In this document: positions 11,600 to 21,319 of the stretch, one piece after another
Numbering within the stretch: position 1 is the first letter of the stretch
Layout of the letters: each line of letters starts with the position of its first letter
Source of the DNA: a virus
Length of the DNA stretch: 30,102 bases
Virus record (IMG/VR): IMGVR_UViG_3300044681_000202
Span: 1-30,102 of that record
Strand: one strand, 5' to 3'
Notes under the pieces: model-generated
The model's input: the letters and a program-made list of their open reading frames with translations, nothing else
Databases searched by the model: none
What the model was told of the DNA's origin: nothing
Translations under genes and position numbers: made by a program

Positions 11600-11752
11600 A
11601 TGTTTGTTTACCAGGTAGACCGTAAGTACAAGAAGCACTACACGGCGTCCCGCCGCAAGGCAGACCAGGAATTTCTGAAAGAAGCACGGCGCAAGATCGC
11701 AGCAGCGATTCTCGTGGAAGAAATGAGACGAGAAGCAGATGGCAGAAAATAG
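11600..11752 (+). CDS. Small basic protein before terminase (50 aa)
   Basis: ATG with a GGGAAGGA ribosome binding site 7 bases upstream. The peptide has a short strand-like start (MFVYQVDRKYKKHYTASRRK) and an amphipathic basic helix (EARRKIAAAILVEEMRREAD). Its 3' end overlaps the terminase gene by 14 bases, which couples their translation. It is too short for a normal terminase small subunit but could be a DNA-binding partner in packaging. No family recognised. Confidence 0.65.
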   Translation: MFVYQVDRKYKKHYTASRRKADQEFLKEARRKIAAAILVEEMRREADGRK

Positions 11753-13598
11753 CGCCGATATAGCCAAGAGGATTATCCTCGGCTGCGTCGCAGAAGGTAT
11801 GACCATTGAGGCCGCTTGCGGCTCAGCTGGTAAGAGTCTTAAGACGTACGAGTATTATCGTCGCACCGATAAGGTTTTTGCAGATAAGGTAGATCGTACC
11901 CGTCTCGGCCTGAAGGATAAAGCCTTTGCCTCAGGGGATGTCCACGATATAGATTTCGCCGAGTTCCGTCAGCGCTTCCTACACAGCCGGACCTTTCCGC
12001 ACCAGCAGAATCTAGTAGATGTGATTGAAGGCCGTGAACCTTCTTGGCTACATCCTAGTATGAAGTTCGAGCCGGGCCTTGCCTCTAACCGCGTACTGAT
12101 TAACATTCCGCCAAACCACGCCAAGTCCATCACAATCACGGTGGACTACGTAACGTGGAAGGTCGCCCAGAATCCGAACTTTAGAGTTCTGATAGTTTCC
12201 CAGACACAGCAATTAGCTGCTGACTTTCTCTACGCCATCAAGCAAAGACTGACTCACCCGATGTATCAAGACCTTCAAGCGGCATACGCTGCTGGCGTAG
12301 GGTTTAACTCTAAGTCTGCATCTTGGCAGGCAACCCGTGTGACCTTTGGTGATGAACTCCGTGAGTCATCTGAAAAGGATCCAAATATCGAAGCCGTCGG
12401 TATCGGCGGTCAGATTTACGGTAAGCGTGCCGATATGATTATTGTCGATGACGCGGTCACCTTAAAGAACGCTAATGAGTTTGAGAAGCAGATTCGCTGG
12501 CTAACCCAGGACGTGCGTTCTCGTTTGAACCCTACTGGTAAACTGGTAGTTATTGGAACGCGTGTTGCCTCAGTAGATTTATACCGCGAGTTACGTCAAG
12601 AAGATAGATACCCAGGTGGCCTAGTACCTTGGAAGTATCTAGCGATGCCAGCCCTTTTAGAAGCGCACGAGGATCCCGATAAGTGGGTTACCCTCTGGCC
12701 GTACTCGGATGCACCATTTGACGGGCAAGAAGAATCCGATAAGAACGAAGAGGGTCTATATCCTCGCTGGTCTGGTCGTAACCTCTACAACGAACGTCAG
12801 GCTATGGATGCCTCAACGTGGGCGCTGGTCTACCAGCAACAAGATGTCTCTGAGAACGCAGCCTTTGACCCAGTATGTGTCAAGGGTTCGATTGATGGAA
12901 TGCGTAAGTCTGGCCGACTTGAGCCAGGACATCCGGGCCATCCAAAAGATTTAAGTGGCTTTTCTATTATCTGCGGTATGGACCCGGCCATCGTTGGAGA
13001 TACTGCAGCTATCTGTTATGCCGTAGACCGTTCCACCTCTAAGCGCTACATTGTAGATGCGCTTAAGGTCACACGCCCCTCACCGCAACAGATCCGCGAC
13101 ATTATCTTGAACTGGACTTCGCTCTACTCGCCCAGTGAGTGGATTATTGAGAAGAACGCTTTTCAGGCTTTTTTAACTCAGGATGAAGGCATTAAACAAT
13201 TTTTAGCATCTCGCGGCGTTCTCCTCAAGGAACACCATACTGGTTCTAATAAGTGGGACTCAGGATTCGGTGTTGCATCTATGGCTACCCTCTTCGGTAC
13301 CAAGCAACACGACGGTAAGCACCACCGAGATAACTTAATACATCTACCTAGTGACCAGACTGAAAACGTCAAGGCTCTTATCGAGCAGTTGATTACGTGG
13401 ACACCTACCACTAAGGGTAAGACAGATATGGTGATGGCACTCTGGTTCTGTGAGATTAGAGCAAGAGAGATGCTCAACTACGGCCAGTACGCCACCCACC
13501 ATTTGAAGAATCCATTTTTAACTAGCGCAGAAAAGCGCAAACGAGTAGTCGTCAATATAGACGAGATGCTTGCTAACCAGAACAAACTGTTCGTCTAA
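11739..13598 (+). CDS. terL: Terminase large subunit with N-terminal helix-turn-helix
   Basis: A 619-residue packaging motor. Residues about 8-55 (GMTIEAACGSAGKSLKTYEY is the core) resemble the helix-turn-helix of small terminase subunits. The ATPase follows: deviant Walker A PPNHAKS (124-130), Walker B MIIVDD (233-238), coupling motif VIGTR (271-275). The RNase H-like nuclease domain has acidic residues Asp415 in CGMDPA, Glu471 in IIEKNAFQ and Asp563 in KTDMVMALW. It would pump DNA into the prohead at the portal and cut concatemers. No separate small terminase gene is seen nearby, so the N-terminal domain may supply DNA recognition. Confidence 0.95.
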   Translation: MAENSADIAKRIILGCVAEGMTIEAACGSAGKSLKTYEYYRRTDKVFADKVDRTRLGLKDKAFASGDVHDIDFAEFRQRFLHSRTFPHQQNLVDVIEGREPSWLHPSMKFEPGLASNRVLINIPPNHAKSITITVDYVTWKVAQNPNFRVLIVSQTQQLAADFLYAIKQRLTHPMYQDLQAAYAAGVGFNSKSASWQATRVTFGDELRESSEKDPNIEAVGIGGQIYGKRADMIIVDDAVTLKNANEFEKQIRWLTQDVRSRLNPTGKLVVIGTRVASVDLYRELRQEDRYPGGLVPWKYLAMPALLEAHEDPDKWVTLWPYSDAPFDGQEESDKNEEGLYPRWSGRNLYNERQAMDASTWALVYQQQDVSENAAFDPVCVKGSIDGMRKSGRLEPGHPGHPKDLSGFSIICGMDPAIVGDTAAICYAVDRSTSKRYIVDALKVTRPSPQQIRDIILNWTSLYSPSEWIIEKNAFQAFLTQDEGIKQFLASRGVLLKEHHTGSNKWDSGFGVASMATLFGTKQHDGKHHRDNLIHLPSDQTENVKALIEQLITWTPTTKGKTDMVMALWFCEIRAREMLNYGQYATHHLKNPFLTSAEKRKRVVVNIDEMLANQNKLFV

Positions 13599-13607
13599 GG
13601 AGATATG

Positions 13608-13982
13608 ATGGCGATTTCAAATCGTGGTGAAATGGGAGTCGGTGGCGGCTCACGCGGCGGTTCAGGTGGAGGCTCACGTGGACGCGTTAGCGTTTCTACA
13701 CGTAGTAGCGAACTTGACAAAGATACTAAGCGCTCTGTAAAGAAGCAAAACAAAGCAGCAGACTCTTACAAGATTAAAGATATGGATGCGCTAGAAAAAG
13801 GCCAGAAGTATCGTGCTGCAAAGAAAGCAGCTGATGCTGCAGCAAGAGCAAAAGAAATTAAAAAGGCAGAGAAAAAGGGAATGATTAAAGGCGCTGCAGC
13901 AACTGCAGGCCTTGGCTCGGCAATCAAGCTCACCACATTTACTGGTGATAAGAAAAAAGATAAAAAGAAATCAGGTAAATAA
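13608..13982 (+). CDS. Gly-rich and Lys-rich low-complexity protein (124 aa)
   Basis: AGGAG lies 5 bases before the ATG at 13608; the ATG at 13605 would be too close. The N-terminus is Gly/Ser/Arg-rich (GEMGVGGGSRGGSGGGSRGR), the middle is a Lys/Ala-rich helix (AAKKAADAAARAKEIKKAEK), then a small hydrophobic stretch and a Lys-rich end. The composition suggests a disordered, DNA-binding or internal head protein. It lies between terminase and portal in the late operon. No family recognised. Confidence 0.6.
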   Translation: MAISNRGEMGVGGGSRGGSGGGSRGRVSVSTRSSELDKDTKRSVKKQNKAADSYKIKDMDALEKGQKYRAAKKAADAAARAKEIKKAEKKGMIKGAAATAGLGSAIKLTTFTGDKKKDKKKSGK

Positions 13983-14125
13983 TGCCAGCAATGAATACAC
14001 CTAAGCCTAAGCCAAAGACGACTAAGAAGCCATTGACTGCTTCTGAAAAGGCATTTATCAAGAACCAAAAAGAAAAAGCGAAAGCCACAAAAAGAACCGG
14101 CGTTTATCCAAACACAGCAAATTAA
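13982..14125 (+). CDS. Small Lys/Pro-rich protein (47 aa)
   Basis: The ATG overlaps the preceding stop (TAATG). The peptide starts MPAMNTPKPKPKTTKKPLTA and has a central basic helix (SEKAFIKNQKEKAKATKR), ending TGVYPNTAN. Its charge resembles the preceding gene, so both could be DNA- or capsid-associated. Stop is 9 bases before the portal start. Confidence 0.6.
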   Translation: MPAMNTPKPKPKTTKKPLTASEKAFIKNQKEKAKATKRTGVYPNTAN

Positions 14126-14134
14126 GGAACCCCA

Positions 14135-15865
14135 GTGCTAACACCAAAAGAAGTTAACGCGAAGTTAGGTCGCTTGCAGACCAAGTTTGCAGCACGCGAC
14201 CAACGTATGCGTGACGTCCTTTCGGTGCGTCAAGGAGATCTATCAAAGGTCTATCCTTCGATGTTCTCCGATGATTACCCAAAGCCACTCGTTGCTAACT
14301 TCATTGACGTTGCAGCCCGTGACTTGGCAGAAGCAATGGCACCACTGCCATCCTTTAACTGCTCTGCATCTAATATGGTTTCCGATTCAGCGCGTAAGGC
14401 TGCTGATACTAGAACTCGTATCGCTAACTTCTATGTTGGCGTATCAGAGTTACAGCTTCAGATGTATGAAGGTGCCGACTGGTACAACACATACGGAATG
14501 ATGATTGGTATGGTCGAGATGGACTACGACTCTAACAATCCACGTATGCGCCTGCTCAACCCTTGGGGTTGCTACCCAGAGATAGACCGCTTTGGTCGCG
14601 TAGTTTCTTTAACTCAGGTTCTCAATACCGATACAGAAACTCTTGCCGCTAAGTACCCAGAGTTCGCAGAACAGATCTACAAAAAGAATAACTATCAGCC
14701 TGGTAACCCATATATCACTATGGTCCGTTACCACGACGACGAGCAAGACCTTATCTACTTACCAGAGCGTCAGAACTTAACTCTTGTACGCACACCAAAC
14801 CCAGTAGGTAAGTGCCTTGTACGCGTATCAATGCGTCCATCTCTTGATGGTCAAGCACGTGGTCAGTTTGATGATGTTTTGGCAGTACAGCTCGCACGCG
14901 CTCGCTTTGCAATCTTGCAGATTCAAGCAGCAGAAAAATCTATCCAAGCACCTATTGCTATCCCACAGGATGTGCAGGAACTTGCTCTTGGTCCAGATTC
15001 AATTATGCGTTCTGCTCAGCCACAGAACATCCGTCGCGTAGGCCTAGAACTTCCACCAGGAGTATTTACAGAATCAGGAGTACTCGAACGTGAACTACGG
15101 CTTGGCGCTCGTTACCCTGAGTCACGATCCGGAAACCTCAACGCGAGTGTTATTACTGGTCGTGGGGTCCAAGAGCTGCAGGCTGGCTTTGATACTCAAA
15201 TTAAATCCGCACAAGCCCAGTTCGCTAGAATGTTCGGCGATCTTATTGGGTTATGCTTTGAAGTAGACGAAAAGCTATTTACTAACGTACAGAAGACAAT
15301 CAAGGGTTCAGAAGATGGAACGCCTTACGTATTGAAGTACACACCAGGACGCGACATTCGTGGCGAGTACGGTGTAGAAGTACGTTACGGAATTATGTCT
15401 GGTATGGACCCATCACGTGCAATCATTGCACTCTTGCAGATGCGTTCCGACAAGTTGGTTTCCCGCGACTATGTACGCCGTGAGATTCCAATGGACCTCA
15501 ACGTCACACAGGAGGAACAGCGTGTTGATATTGAAGAAATGCGCGATGCTCTTCGTGTTTCTGTTGCCCAGTATGCACAGGCGATACCTGCTCTTGCAGC
15601 GCAGGGGCAAGACCCTTCACAGATTGTCTCTCGTATCGCAGAGGTTATCAAGGGTCGTCAAAAAGGATTAGCACTCGAATCAATCGTGGAGAAGGTATTT
15701 ACACCTGAACCACAGCCAGAGATGGCACCCGAACTTCCAGTAGCAGGTGTGGCCCCCGCTCCTGCCTCGCAGCAACCTCCACAAGTACAAAGTGGTTCGG
15801 CCCCTGCTACTGGTCAAACTCCAGATATAGCCACACTACTAGCCGGAATTACCGGCGCAGCGTAA
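14135..15865 (+). CDS. Portal protein
   Basis: A 576-residue protein directly after the terminase block, starting at GTG with AAGGAA upstream. It has typical portal features: an N-terminal helical region (PKPLVANFIDVAARDLAEAM), the wing-like stretch NPWGCYPEIDRFGRVVSL and the stem/crown helices after residue 300, ending in a Pro/Gln/Ala-rich tail of about 45 residues. The portal forms the dodecameric vertex through which DNA enters and leaves. Assignment is by size, position between terminase and scaffold/capsid genes, and general resemblance. Confidence 0.8.
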   Translation: MLTPKEVNAKLGRLQTKFAARDQRMRDVLSVRQGDLSKVYPSMFSDDYPKPLVANFIDVAARDLAEAMAPLPSFNCSASNMVSDSARKAADTRTRIANFYVGVSELQLQMYEGADWYNTYGMMIGMVEMDYDSNNPRMRLLNPWGCYPEIDRFGRVVSLTQVLNTDTETLAAKYPEFAEQIYKKNNYQPGNPYITMVRYHDDEQDLIYLPERQNLTLVRTPNPVGKCLVRVSMRPSLDGQARGQFDDVLAVQLARARFAILQIQAAEKSIQAPIAIPQDVQELALGPDSIMRSAQPQNIRRVGLELPPGVFTESGVLERELRLGARYPESRSGNLNASVITGRGVQELQAGFDTQIKSAQAQFARMFGDLIGLCFEVDEKLFTNVQKTIKGSEDGTPYVLKYTPGRDIRGEYGVEVRYGIMSGMDPSRAIIALLQMRSDKLVSRDYVRREIPMDLNVTQEEQRVDIEEMRDALRVSVAQYAQAIPALAAQGQDPSQIVSRIAEVIKGRQKGLALESIVEKVFTPEPQPEMAPELPVAGVAPAPASQQPPQVQSGSAPATGQTPDIATLLAGITGAA

Positions 15866-15882
15866 CCGAAGGAGGTGCAAAT

Positions 15883-16011
15883 ATGAACAAGGGATCACAC
15901 GCTCCAGCCCCAGTACAACCAATCAAGGTTGACACTAAGGCAGGATCAGTTAAGGGCGGTAAAGTTGACTTCGGTTATGCCGGAACAGCTCGCAAAGGCA
16001 AGAAGGCTTAA
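15883..16011 (+). CDS. Small basic protein (42 aa)
   Basis: A strong GAAGGAGG ribosome binding site precedes the ATG. The peptide (MNKGSHAPAPVQPIKVDTKA and then Gly/Lys-rich) is probably unstructured and positively charged. Similar tiny basic genes flank portal genes in many phages. No function known. Confidence 0.65.
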   Translation: MNKGSHAPAPVQPIKVDTKAGSVKGGKVDFGYAGTARKGKKA

Positions 16012-16031
16012 TAAGTAGAAAGGCGTACGGG

Positions 16032-16244
16032 ATGATAGAAGACAACAGAGTACGTCCTCCCGTGCGCCGTTCTCACTTCGTAGTTGTATTTGCAGAATTT
16101 GCATTTAACTTAATGCAGGCAATCACAGGATTTTTTGAAGCGTTATATGAATTAAGTATTTACCACGCTAATCGCAAGACAGAAGAGAACTTCGCGTGGG
16201 AGAAAATGACACAAGACCTAGAGACTTTAGAGGAGGACAAATGA
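16032..16244 (+). CDS. Small protein with hydrophobic helix (70 aa)
   Basis: Residues 15-43 (FVVVFAEFAFNLMQAITGFF and on to ALYELSIY) form a long hydrophobic or amphipathic helix flanked by basic N-terminal and acidic C-terminal ends. It may be membrane-associated or a helical virion component. GAAAGG lies upstream of the ATG. Its stop overlaps the next gene start by 4 bases (ATGA). Confidence 0.6.
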   Translation: MIEDNRVRPPVRRSHFVVVFAEFAFNLMQAITGFFEALYELSIYHANRKTEENFAWEKMTQDLETLEEDK

Positions 16245-16648
16245 CAACTGCGCCAATGAACCCATTAGCAGGTCCTTCAGGTCCAGGGCAGTATTCAACT
16301 CGTACAGATAAACTCGATATGGGTTCAACATCATACGGAGAAGGCAAAGAGACAAAGGCTATTAAGTCTGCAATTCCTCTTGCTACTACTCCAGATACAC
16401 GACCTACTCCAGCAGCAGAGGTACGTGAAGCAGCAGTTTCCAGACCAGTTGGATTGTTCGCAGAAAGTATGCGCCCAACAGAAGATGTTATGGTCGGCAC
16501 AGATGCAGGACCAGGAGAAGGTTCATCTATCCTTGGTATGAAAAAAGCAGTAATGAAGACTTCTGATACTCTAGCAAAACTTCTACCTTTTGATACAGAC
16601 GGCTCTATTGCTATCTTGTATTCAGAAGCAGTAGCGCGAGGTGACTAG
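16241..16648 (+). CDS. Hypothetical virion-associated protein (135 aa)
   Basis: The ATG at 16241 has a GAGGAGG ribosome binding site; an earlier in-frame start at 16196 would overlap the upstream gene and lacks one. The first 90 residues are Pro/Thr/Gly-rich and probably disordered (MTTAPMNPLAGPSGPGQYST), and the last 40 form helices (SILGMKKAVMKTSDTLAKLL). The following 1556-residue gene starts at the next base after the stop. No family recognised. Confidence 0.6.
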   Translation: MTTAPMNPLAGPSGPGQYSTRTDKLDMGSTSYGEGKETKAIKSAIPLATTPDTRPTPAAEVREAAVSRPVGLFAESMRPTEDVMVGTDAGPGEGSSILGMKKAVMKTSDTLAKLLPFDTDGSIAILYSEAVARGD

Positions 16649-19600
16649 GTGGCTGATAATCTAAAAGCAGCCGCAGCTGCTGCAGGTTTAAGTCCAGATG
16701 AAAGAAAAGCAATGGAAGCATTGCAAAAAACTCTTTCTGTACACAGAGAATTATCAAACCTTCCGACACGAACTGCTCAACAAGCGTACGCTTCTAAGAC
16801 ACCTGAACAGCAGGCAGCGCTTAAGCGCGTAGCCGGAGAAGAAGATCCTGCTACTAAGCCACAGCGTGGTTGGTGGGGTAGCGCTTGGCACTATACAGGC
16901 GGTGCTTTGCTTCAGGGTTTACAGGAAGTTTCAGACCTAACAACTCGTGCTTATCGTGCTGCAGTTATTCCTATTGCAGAACGCGGTGAACTTGGATTTG
17001 CTTGGACAGAAGCCAATGACAAAGGCGACAAGGTATTCAATACAGGTCGTATCGAAAGAGCCAAGTCTAAGTTTGGTGTAGATCGCGTAAATGTAGCAAT
17101 GCGTGTTGCAGCTGGTGAAAAGTTATCAGATATTGCATCTTCAGGTACTATTGAAGAACGCAACATTGCAGCACTTGCTGCACAGAATAAAGATGATTTA
17201 TTCCAAGATGCGCTTGATGCTACTCAGGCTGCTAAGTACTCACCTGGTCGTCAGATTGCTAACCTTATTACTCCAGAAGAGGTAGAGGGTTCAGGCTTCT
17301 TTTATCGTGCGGTATCAGGTGCATTCGATGCAGCATACCGAGTATTAGCAGATCCACTACTTATTGCTGGTAAAGCAAAGCGTGCAGTTGATATCTCAAA
17401 TTACGCACTTGATGTGGTAATTGGTGGCGGTAAAGTAGACGAAGTATTTGCACGTCCACAAGTTCAAGACTTTTGGAATCAGTACGGCGCAGAGCTTGCT
17501 AACTACAAGAAGGCTATTAACGAAGGTGCTACACAAGAAGCAGTCAATATTAAGAGACGTCTTAATGTACTAGCACCAGAGTTTGGTGACCCAGTTATCA
17601 AGTCATTCATTGATATTGATGTACCAGTTACGGATGCTCTTACGGCAAAGGCTTTCTTCCAAAACGCTGACCAAGTAGCAGAAATGATGAAGGGCCAAAT
17701 TGGTCGCAAGCGCGTAATGATTCCACGTATGGACGCACTTCGCCAAGCACGCGTAAACGTAGTCACTACTGCTAACCGTATATTTAATATGGACAAAATT
17801 GCTCCACGCTTTATTGACGACCTTTATTTTGCTGGTGCTGCAACCGATGATGGCATAGCGCAAGCAATTATTGACGGCAAAGAAACTATCGTCACAAATG
17901 TTAAGGCAAAAGCAAATGCCAAGAAAACAGCACGTTTTTCTATGGAGCAAATTCAGTATAGAATTGATAGATTCAAGGCTAAGTTTAGTTTAGTTCCTTT
18001 CTTTGAAGATAGCCTCTTTGATGTAACTTCTGCAGACGGTGCTGAAAAGGTATATCGTTATGCACGTTTAATCTTGCCAAAGAACGATTCTAAACTTATT
18101 GCTCAGGCTTTTGATAATGCAGAAGTTGGCCGTAAGAAAGAAATCTTCTATGGCCTGCAGTCAACTATTGCAGACATTCGTGGTCTTAACGTAACAAAAG
18201 AAGGCAAGGTCATTTCAGACCCAATGCGTCTTGGTCCTAATAAAGTTTTTGCAGCTACAGATCCAAAAACCGGATACAACCCTGCTGCACTACCAGACGG
18301 CGAGCAGGTTGGTCTTATTCTATCTGACCTTTCTGATTATGTAACAACACTCAGTGTTCGTGATATTGACCGAGCAGCTGCGCGTTCTGGCCTTATACAA
18401 AGATTATTTGGTCTTGCACATTCTGGTTGGGTAGAAAAGATGACCACAGCCTGGTCATTCTTGACTCTTGCTGGTCCACGTTATGCCATCCGTAACGCAA
18501 CAGAAGACCTAATGGTCCACCTTGCAATCGGTGAATCTCCATTTGGTCTTGTTAAAGGACGTATGCTTTCTACCCGTTTGCGTACAGCACGTCAAATGGA
18601 AAAGGGCCTAACTGGTTTTGATGAAATATCTGCTAACCCACTTGGTGGAGTTATGCGCTTTGTCAATCGTAAAGAAGCAAAACGATACGGAGCAGAGATT
18701 GAAGCAGCTGACGGAGATGTTAAGAAAATCCGTGAGATTACTGCACGTGCTTTGAATGAAGGTAAGTTAACTCGCTTCTATGAGAAGGCTGGACTCGGTA
18801 AGTTTACAGACGATGATCGCGCTGCTTTAGCAGAGCAGATTCTATACGGTGACCTAGACAATGCCCTTATGGATGTCGTTGAAGGTGGTAAGAACGCATT
18901 TACCGGGCTTGATTCCTATACCCGTACTATTAACTTTACCCGTAAAAACAAAGTTCGTACAGCAGAATTATCGTACGATATAGAAAAAGGTCGCGTTGCA
19001 CTTGGTAGAGGTGCAGGTGGCTATAAGCCAATGGCTCCTATTGCAGATGAAGCATCACAAATTGCTTGGATTATGCGTATTGGTTATTACTCTAACGATA
19101 AGTTAGGTCGTATTGCGGTAGCAAACCTTTCAGATGATGCTGAAGAAGCAAAAGAAGCGGTAGCAAAGATTTCTGCGTGGTTGCAAGATCCAAAAAATGC
19201 TAAGTTAGTAGCAGCTTTCCGTATGGAAGAGCGCGGTATTAGCGTTGATGAACACGCACAGCGCGTCTATAATGCAGCAAAGCAGTTGTTTGTTAAGCAA
19301 GATGGCAAGATTAACCAAGATTTGTTGAGCAAAGTGCGTGCATTTGATGAGACTGCAGGCGAATGGCGTATTACAGGTAAACTTGGCTTAGACGATTTAC
19401 CAAAAGATATAGCAGATGTACCAACATACATTGTTGGACCACAGTTAGTACCTATCTCTGATAGCGAAAACTACGCTAGTTCCTTTATGGAGTGGGGATG
19501 GGACTGGTTAGGTAACGCTAACGCACGCCTATCACGCGAACCTATGGTTCTTGCTGAAATGATTAAGCTACGTAAGCAGTTTAAGAAGAGTGGCTTTGAA

Positions 19601-21319
19601 GATGCCTTTATTGCAGCGCATACAAAAGGTATTACTGAACCTAAAGCGCTAGAACGTGCTACTGAAAACGCACGTTACAAGTTAGCGGAGATTGTAGAAG
19701 ACCGAGCACGTCTGCAGATTCTTGCTTATGTAGATAATCCTGCAGTGCAAACGCAGTTAGCATTTGGTGTTCGTAACTTTGCACGCTTTTATCGTGCTAC
19801 TGAAGACTTCTATCGTCGCGTTTACCGCGTTGTACGCTACAACCCAGAATCAATCGTCAAGGCAAGCCTTACATACGAAGGTATTACCCACTCAGGTTGG
19901 GTCCAATACGACGATCAAGGTGAGCCATACTTCTTATACCCAGGAACACAGTATGTTTACCGAGCAGTACAGACTGCAATGGCAGCGCTAGGTGTACCTG
20001 CAGAGTTTAAGGTGCCATTCCCTGTAGAGTTTGGCGCTAAGTTGAAGATGATTACACCTTCTCTCAACCCAGAGTCTGCAATACCTACACTTGCTGGTCC
20101 ATTATCAGGGTTTTCGGTAAAGGTTGCAGCAAACCTAGTTAATATCTTTAATCCAGGTGTAGCAGACCGTATTACAACTACACTTTTGGGTAAGTATGCA
20201 GAAGACCAACCAATGGTTTCAGCTTTCTTGCCAGCACACATTAACCGTATCTACGCTGCTATGAATAAAGATGAGCGTGATGGCCAGTACGCGTCAGCAA
20301 TGCGTAAGGCTATGACTTATCTTGAAGCATCAGGTAACGGGCTAGAACAGAAGTTTGATAAGCAAGGTAATCCTGTACCATTCAGCGCAGCTGAACTAGA
20401 GGCATATCGCTTAAAGTTGAAGAATACAACAATGAGCATCTTGGGACTACGTGTCGTATATGGATTTACAGCACCTGCCTCACCACAGGTAATGCTCAAG
20501 TCAGAGATGGCAGACTGGGTACGCGATAACGGACAAGCTTCATTTAAGCAGGTTTGGTACGGACTACTTGATAAGTATGGTGATTACGATACAGCAATGG
20601 CTGAGTGGGCTAAGCGCTACCCGGACCAAATTCCATTTACTATCTCAGAATCAGACCGTTCAACTGTTGCGTATTTCCGGTATGCACAGGAATCTGGTGA
20701 TTTCGTAGATACAAACGAGAAACTATTTAAGGATTACCCACAGGCTGCAGCATTCCTAATCCCTCACAAGGGCGGCTATTCTTGGGATGCCTACAAGACT
20801 ATGACCGATATGGGTCTACGTCAGAACAAGCGTGTGGATGACTTCTTGCGTGAGGTACAAACTGCAGCAGATATGCAGGTTTACTACGAGAAGAAGAACG
20901 AATACGAGACAAACCTTGAGGCTGTTGGCACTGACTTTGAGCGTTCACGGCTACGTAAAGAGTTTAACGATTGGGCTACTATTTTTAAGGCAGGTCGTCC
21001 ACTAGTTCAAGAAGAACTAGCACAGGGTGGCAAGAAGGCTATTGAGCGTATGAAGGCCCTTAATGACCTTGAGAAGATGTTATCTGAGAAGTCTGCTTTT
21101 GCTGCTTCCCCAAAGGTTGCTGGCAAACTTAAGGAGATGTTATCTCTATACAAAGCTTACAAGGAAACCAAGGATCAGTTTGATACATTTGGTGGTAGTA
21201 GATTCCTTTCAAATATGAATAAGGAAGAAACAATTATAAAGATGCGAGAACTTGCAGCATATAACGAGAACACACAGAGTGCTTACAACGTGCTCTTTGG
21301 TAGATTGCTAGGAGACTAA
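16649..21319 (+). CDS. Very large (1556 aa) putative internal virion/ejection protein
   Basis: The largest gene of the window, starting at GTG with GAGGTG 5 bases upstream. The protein is mainly helical and Ala/Lys/Glu-rich, with aromatic-rich patches (residues about 70-110, WWGSAWHYTGGALLQGLQEV; about 590-620, WVEKMTTAWSFLTLAGPRYA; about 1020-1090, NFARFYRATEDFYRRVYRVV). No enzymatic motif is visible. Its place between portal and scaffold, with three further large helical proteins, suggests internal head or DNA-ejection proteins rather than a tape measure. Alternative: a large tail or adhesion component. Function is inferred from context. Confidence 0.6.
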   Translation: MADNLKAAAAAAGLSPDERKAMEALQKTLSVHRELSNLPTRTAQQAYASKTPEQQAALKRVAGEEDPATKPQRGWWGSAWHYTGGALLQGLQEVSDLTTRAYRAAVIPIAERGELGFAWTEANDKGDKVFNTGRIERAKSKFGVDRVNVAMRVAAGEKLSDIASSGTIEERNIAALAAQNKDDLFQDALDATQAAKYSPGRQIANLITPEEVEGSGFFYRAVSGAFDAAYRVLADPLLIAGKAKRAVDISNYALDVVIGGGKVDEVFARPQVQDFWNQYGAELANYKKAINEGATQEAVNIKRRLNVLAPEFGDPVIKSFIDIDVPVTDALTAKAFFQNADQVAEMMKGQIGRKRVMIPRMDALRQARVNVVTTANRIFNMDKIAPRFIDDLYFAGAATDDGIAQAIIDGKETIVTNVKAKANAKKTARFSMEQIQYRIDRFKAKFSLVPFFEDSLFDVTSADGAEKVYRYARLILPKNDSKLIAQAFDNAEVGRKKEIFYGLQSTIADIRGLNVTKEGKVISDPMRLGPNKVFAATDPKTGYNPAALPDGEQVGLILSDLSDYVTTLSVRDIDRAAARSGLIQRLFGLAHSGWVEKMTTAWSFLTLAGPRYAIRNATEDLMVHLAIGESPFGLVKGRMLSTRLRTARQMEKGLTGFDEISANPLGGVMRFVNRKEAKRYGAEIEAADGDVKKIREITARALNEGKLTRFYEKAGLGKFTDDDRAALAEQILYGDLDNALMDVVEGGKNAFTGLDSYTRTINFTRKNKVRTAELSYDIEKGRVALGRGAGGYKPMAPIADEASQIAWIMRIGYYSNDKLGRIAVANLSDDAEEAKEAVAKISAWLQDPKNAKLVAAFRMEERGISVDEHAQRVYNAAKQLFVKQDGKINQDLLSKVRAFDETAGEWRITGKLGLDDLPKDIADVPTYIVGPQLVPISDSENYASSFMEWGWDWLGNANARLSREPMVLAEMIKLRKQFKKSGFEDAFIAAHTKGITEPKALERATENARYKLAEIVEDRARLQILAYVDNPAVQTQLAFGVRNFARFYRATEDFYRRVYRVVRYNPESIVKASLTYEGITHSGWVQYDDQGEPYFLYPGTQYVYRAVQTAMAALGVPAEFKVPFPVEFGAKLKMITPSLNPESAIPTLAGPLSGFSVKVAANLVNIFNPGVADRITTTLLGKYAEDQPMVSAFLPAHINRIYAAMNKDERDGQYASAMRKAMTYLEASGNGLEQKFDKQGNPVPFSAAELEAYRLKLKNTTMSILGLRVVYGFTAPASPQVMLKSEMADWVRDNGQASFKQVWYGLLDKYGDYDTAMAEWAKRYPDQIPFTISESDRSTVAYFRYAQESGDFVDTNEKLFKDYPQAAAFLIPHKGGYSWDAYKTMTDMGLRQNKRVDDFLREVQTAADMQVYYEKKNEYETNLEAVGTDFERSRLRKEFNDWATIFKAGRPLVQEELAQGGKKAIERMKALNDLEKMLSEKSAFAASPKVAGKLKEMLSLYKAYKETKDQFDTFGGSRFLSNMNKEETIIKMRELAAYNENTQSAYNVLFGRLLGD

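Noticed and set aside
11466-11806. Minus-strand frames over the late-operon leader and terminase start
   Set aside because: They run against the strongly supported gene at 11600 and the terminase, across the intrinsic terminator, and their translations show no protein-like pattern.
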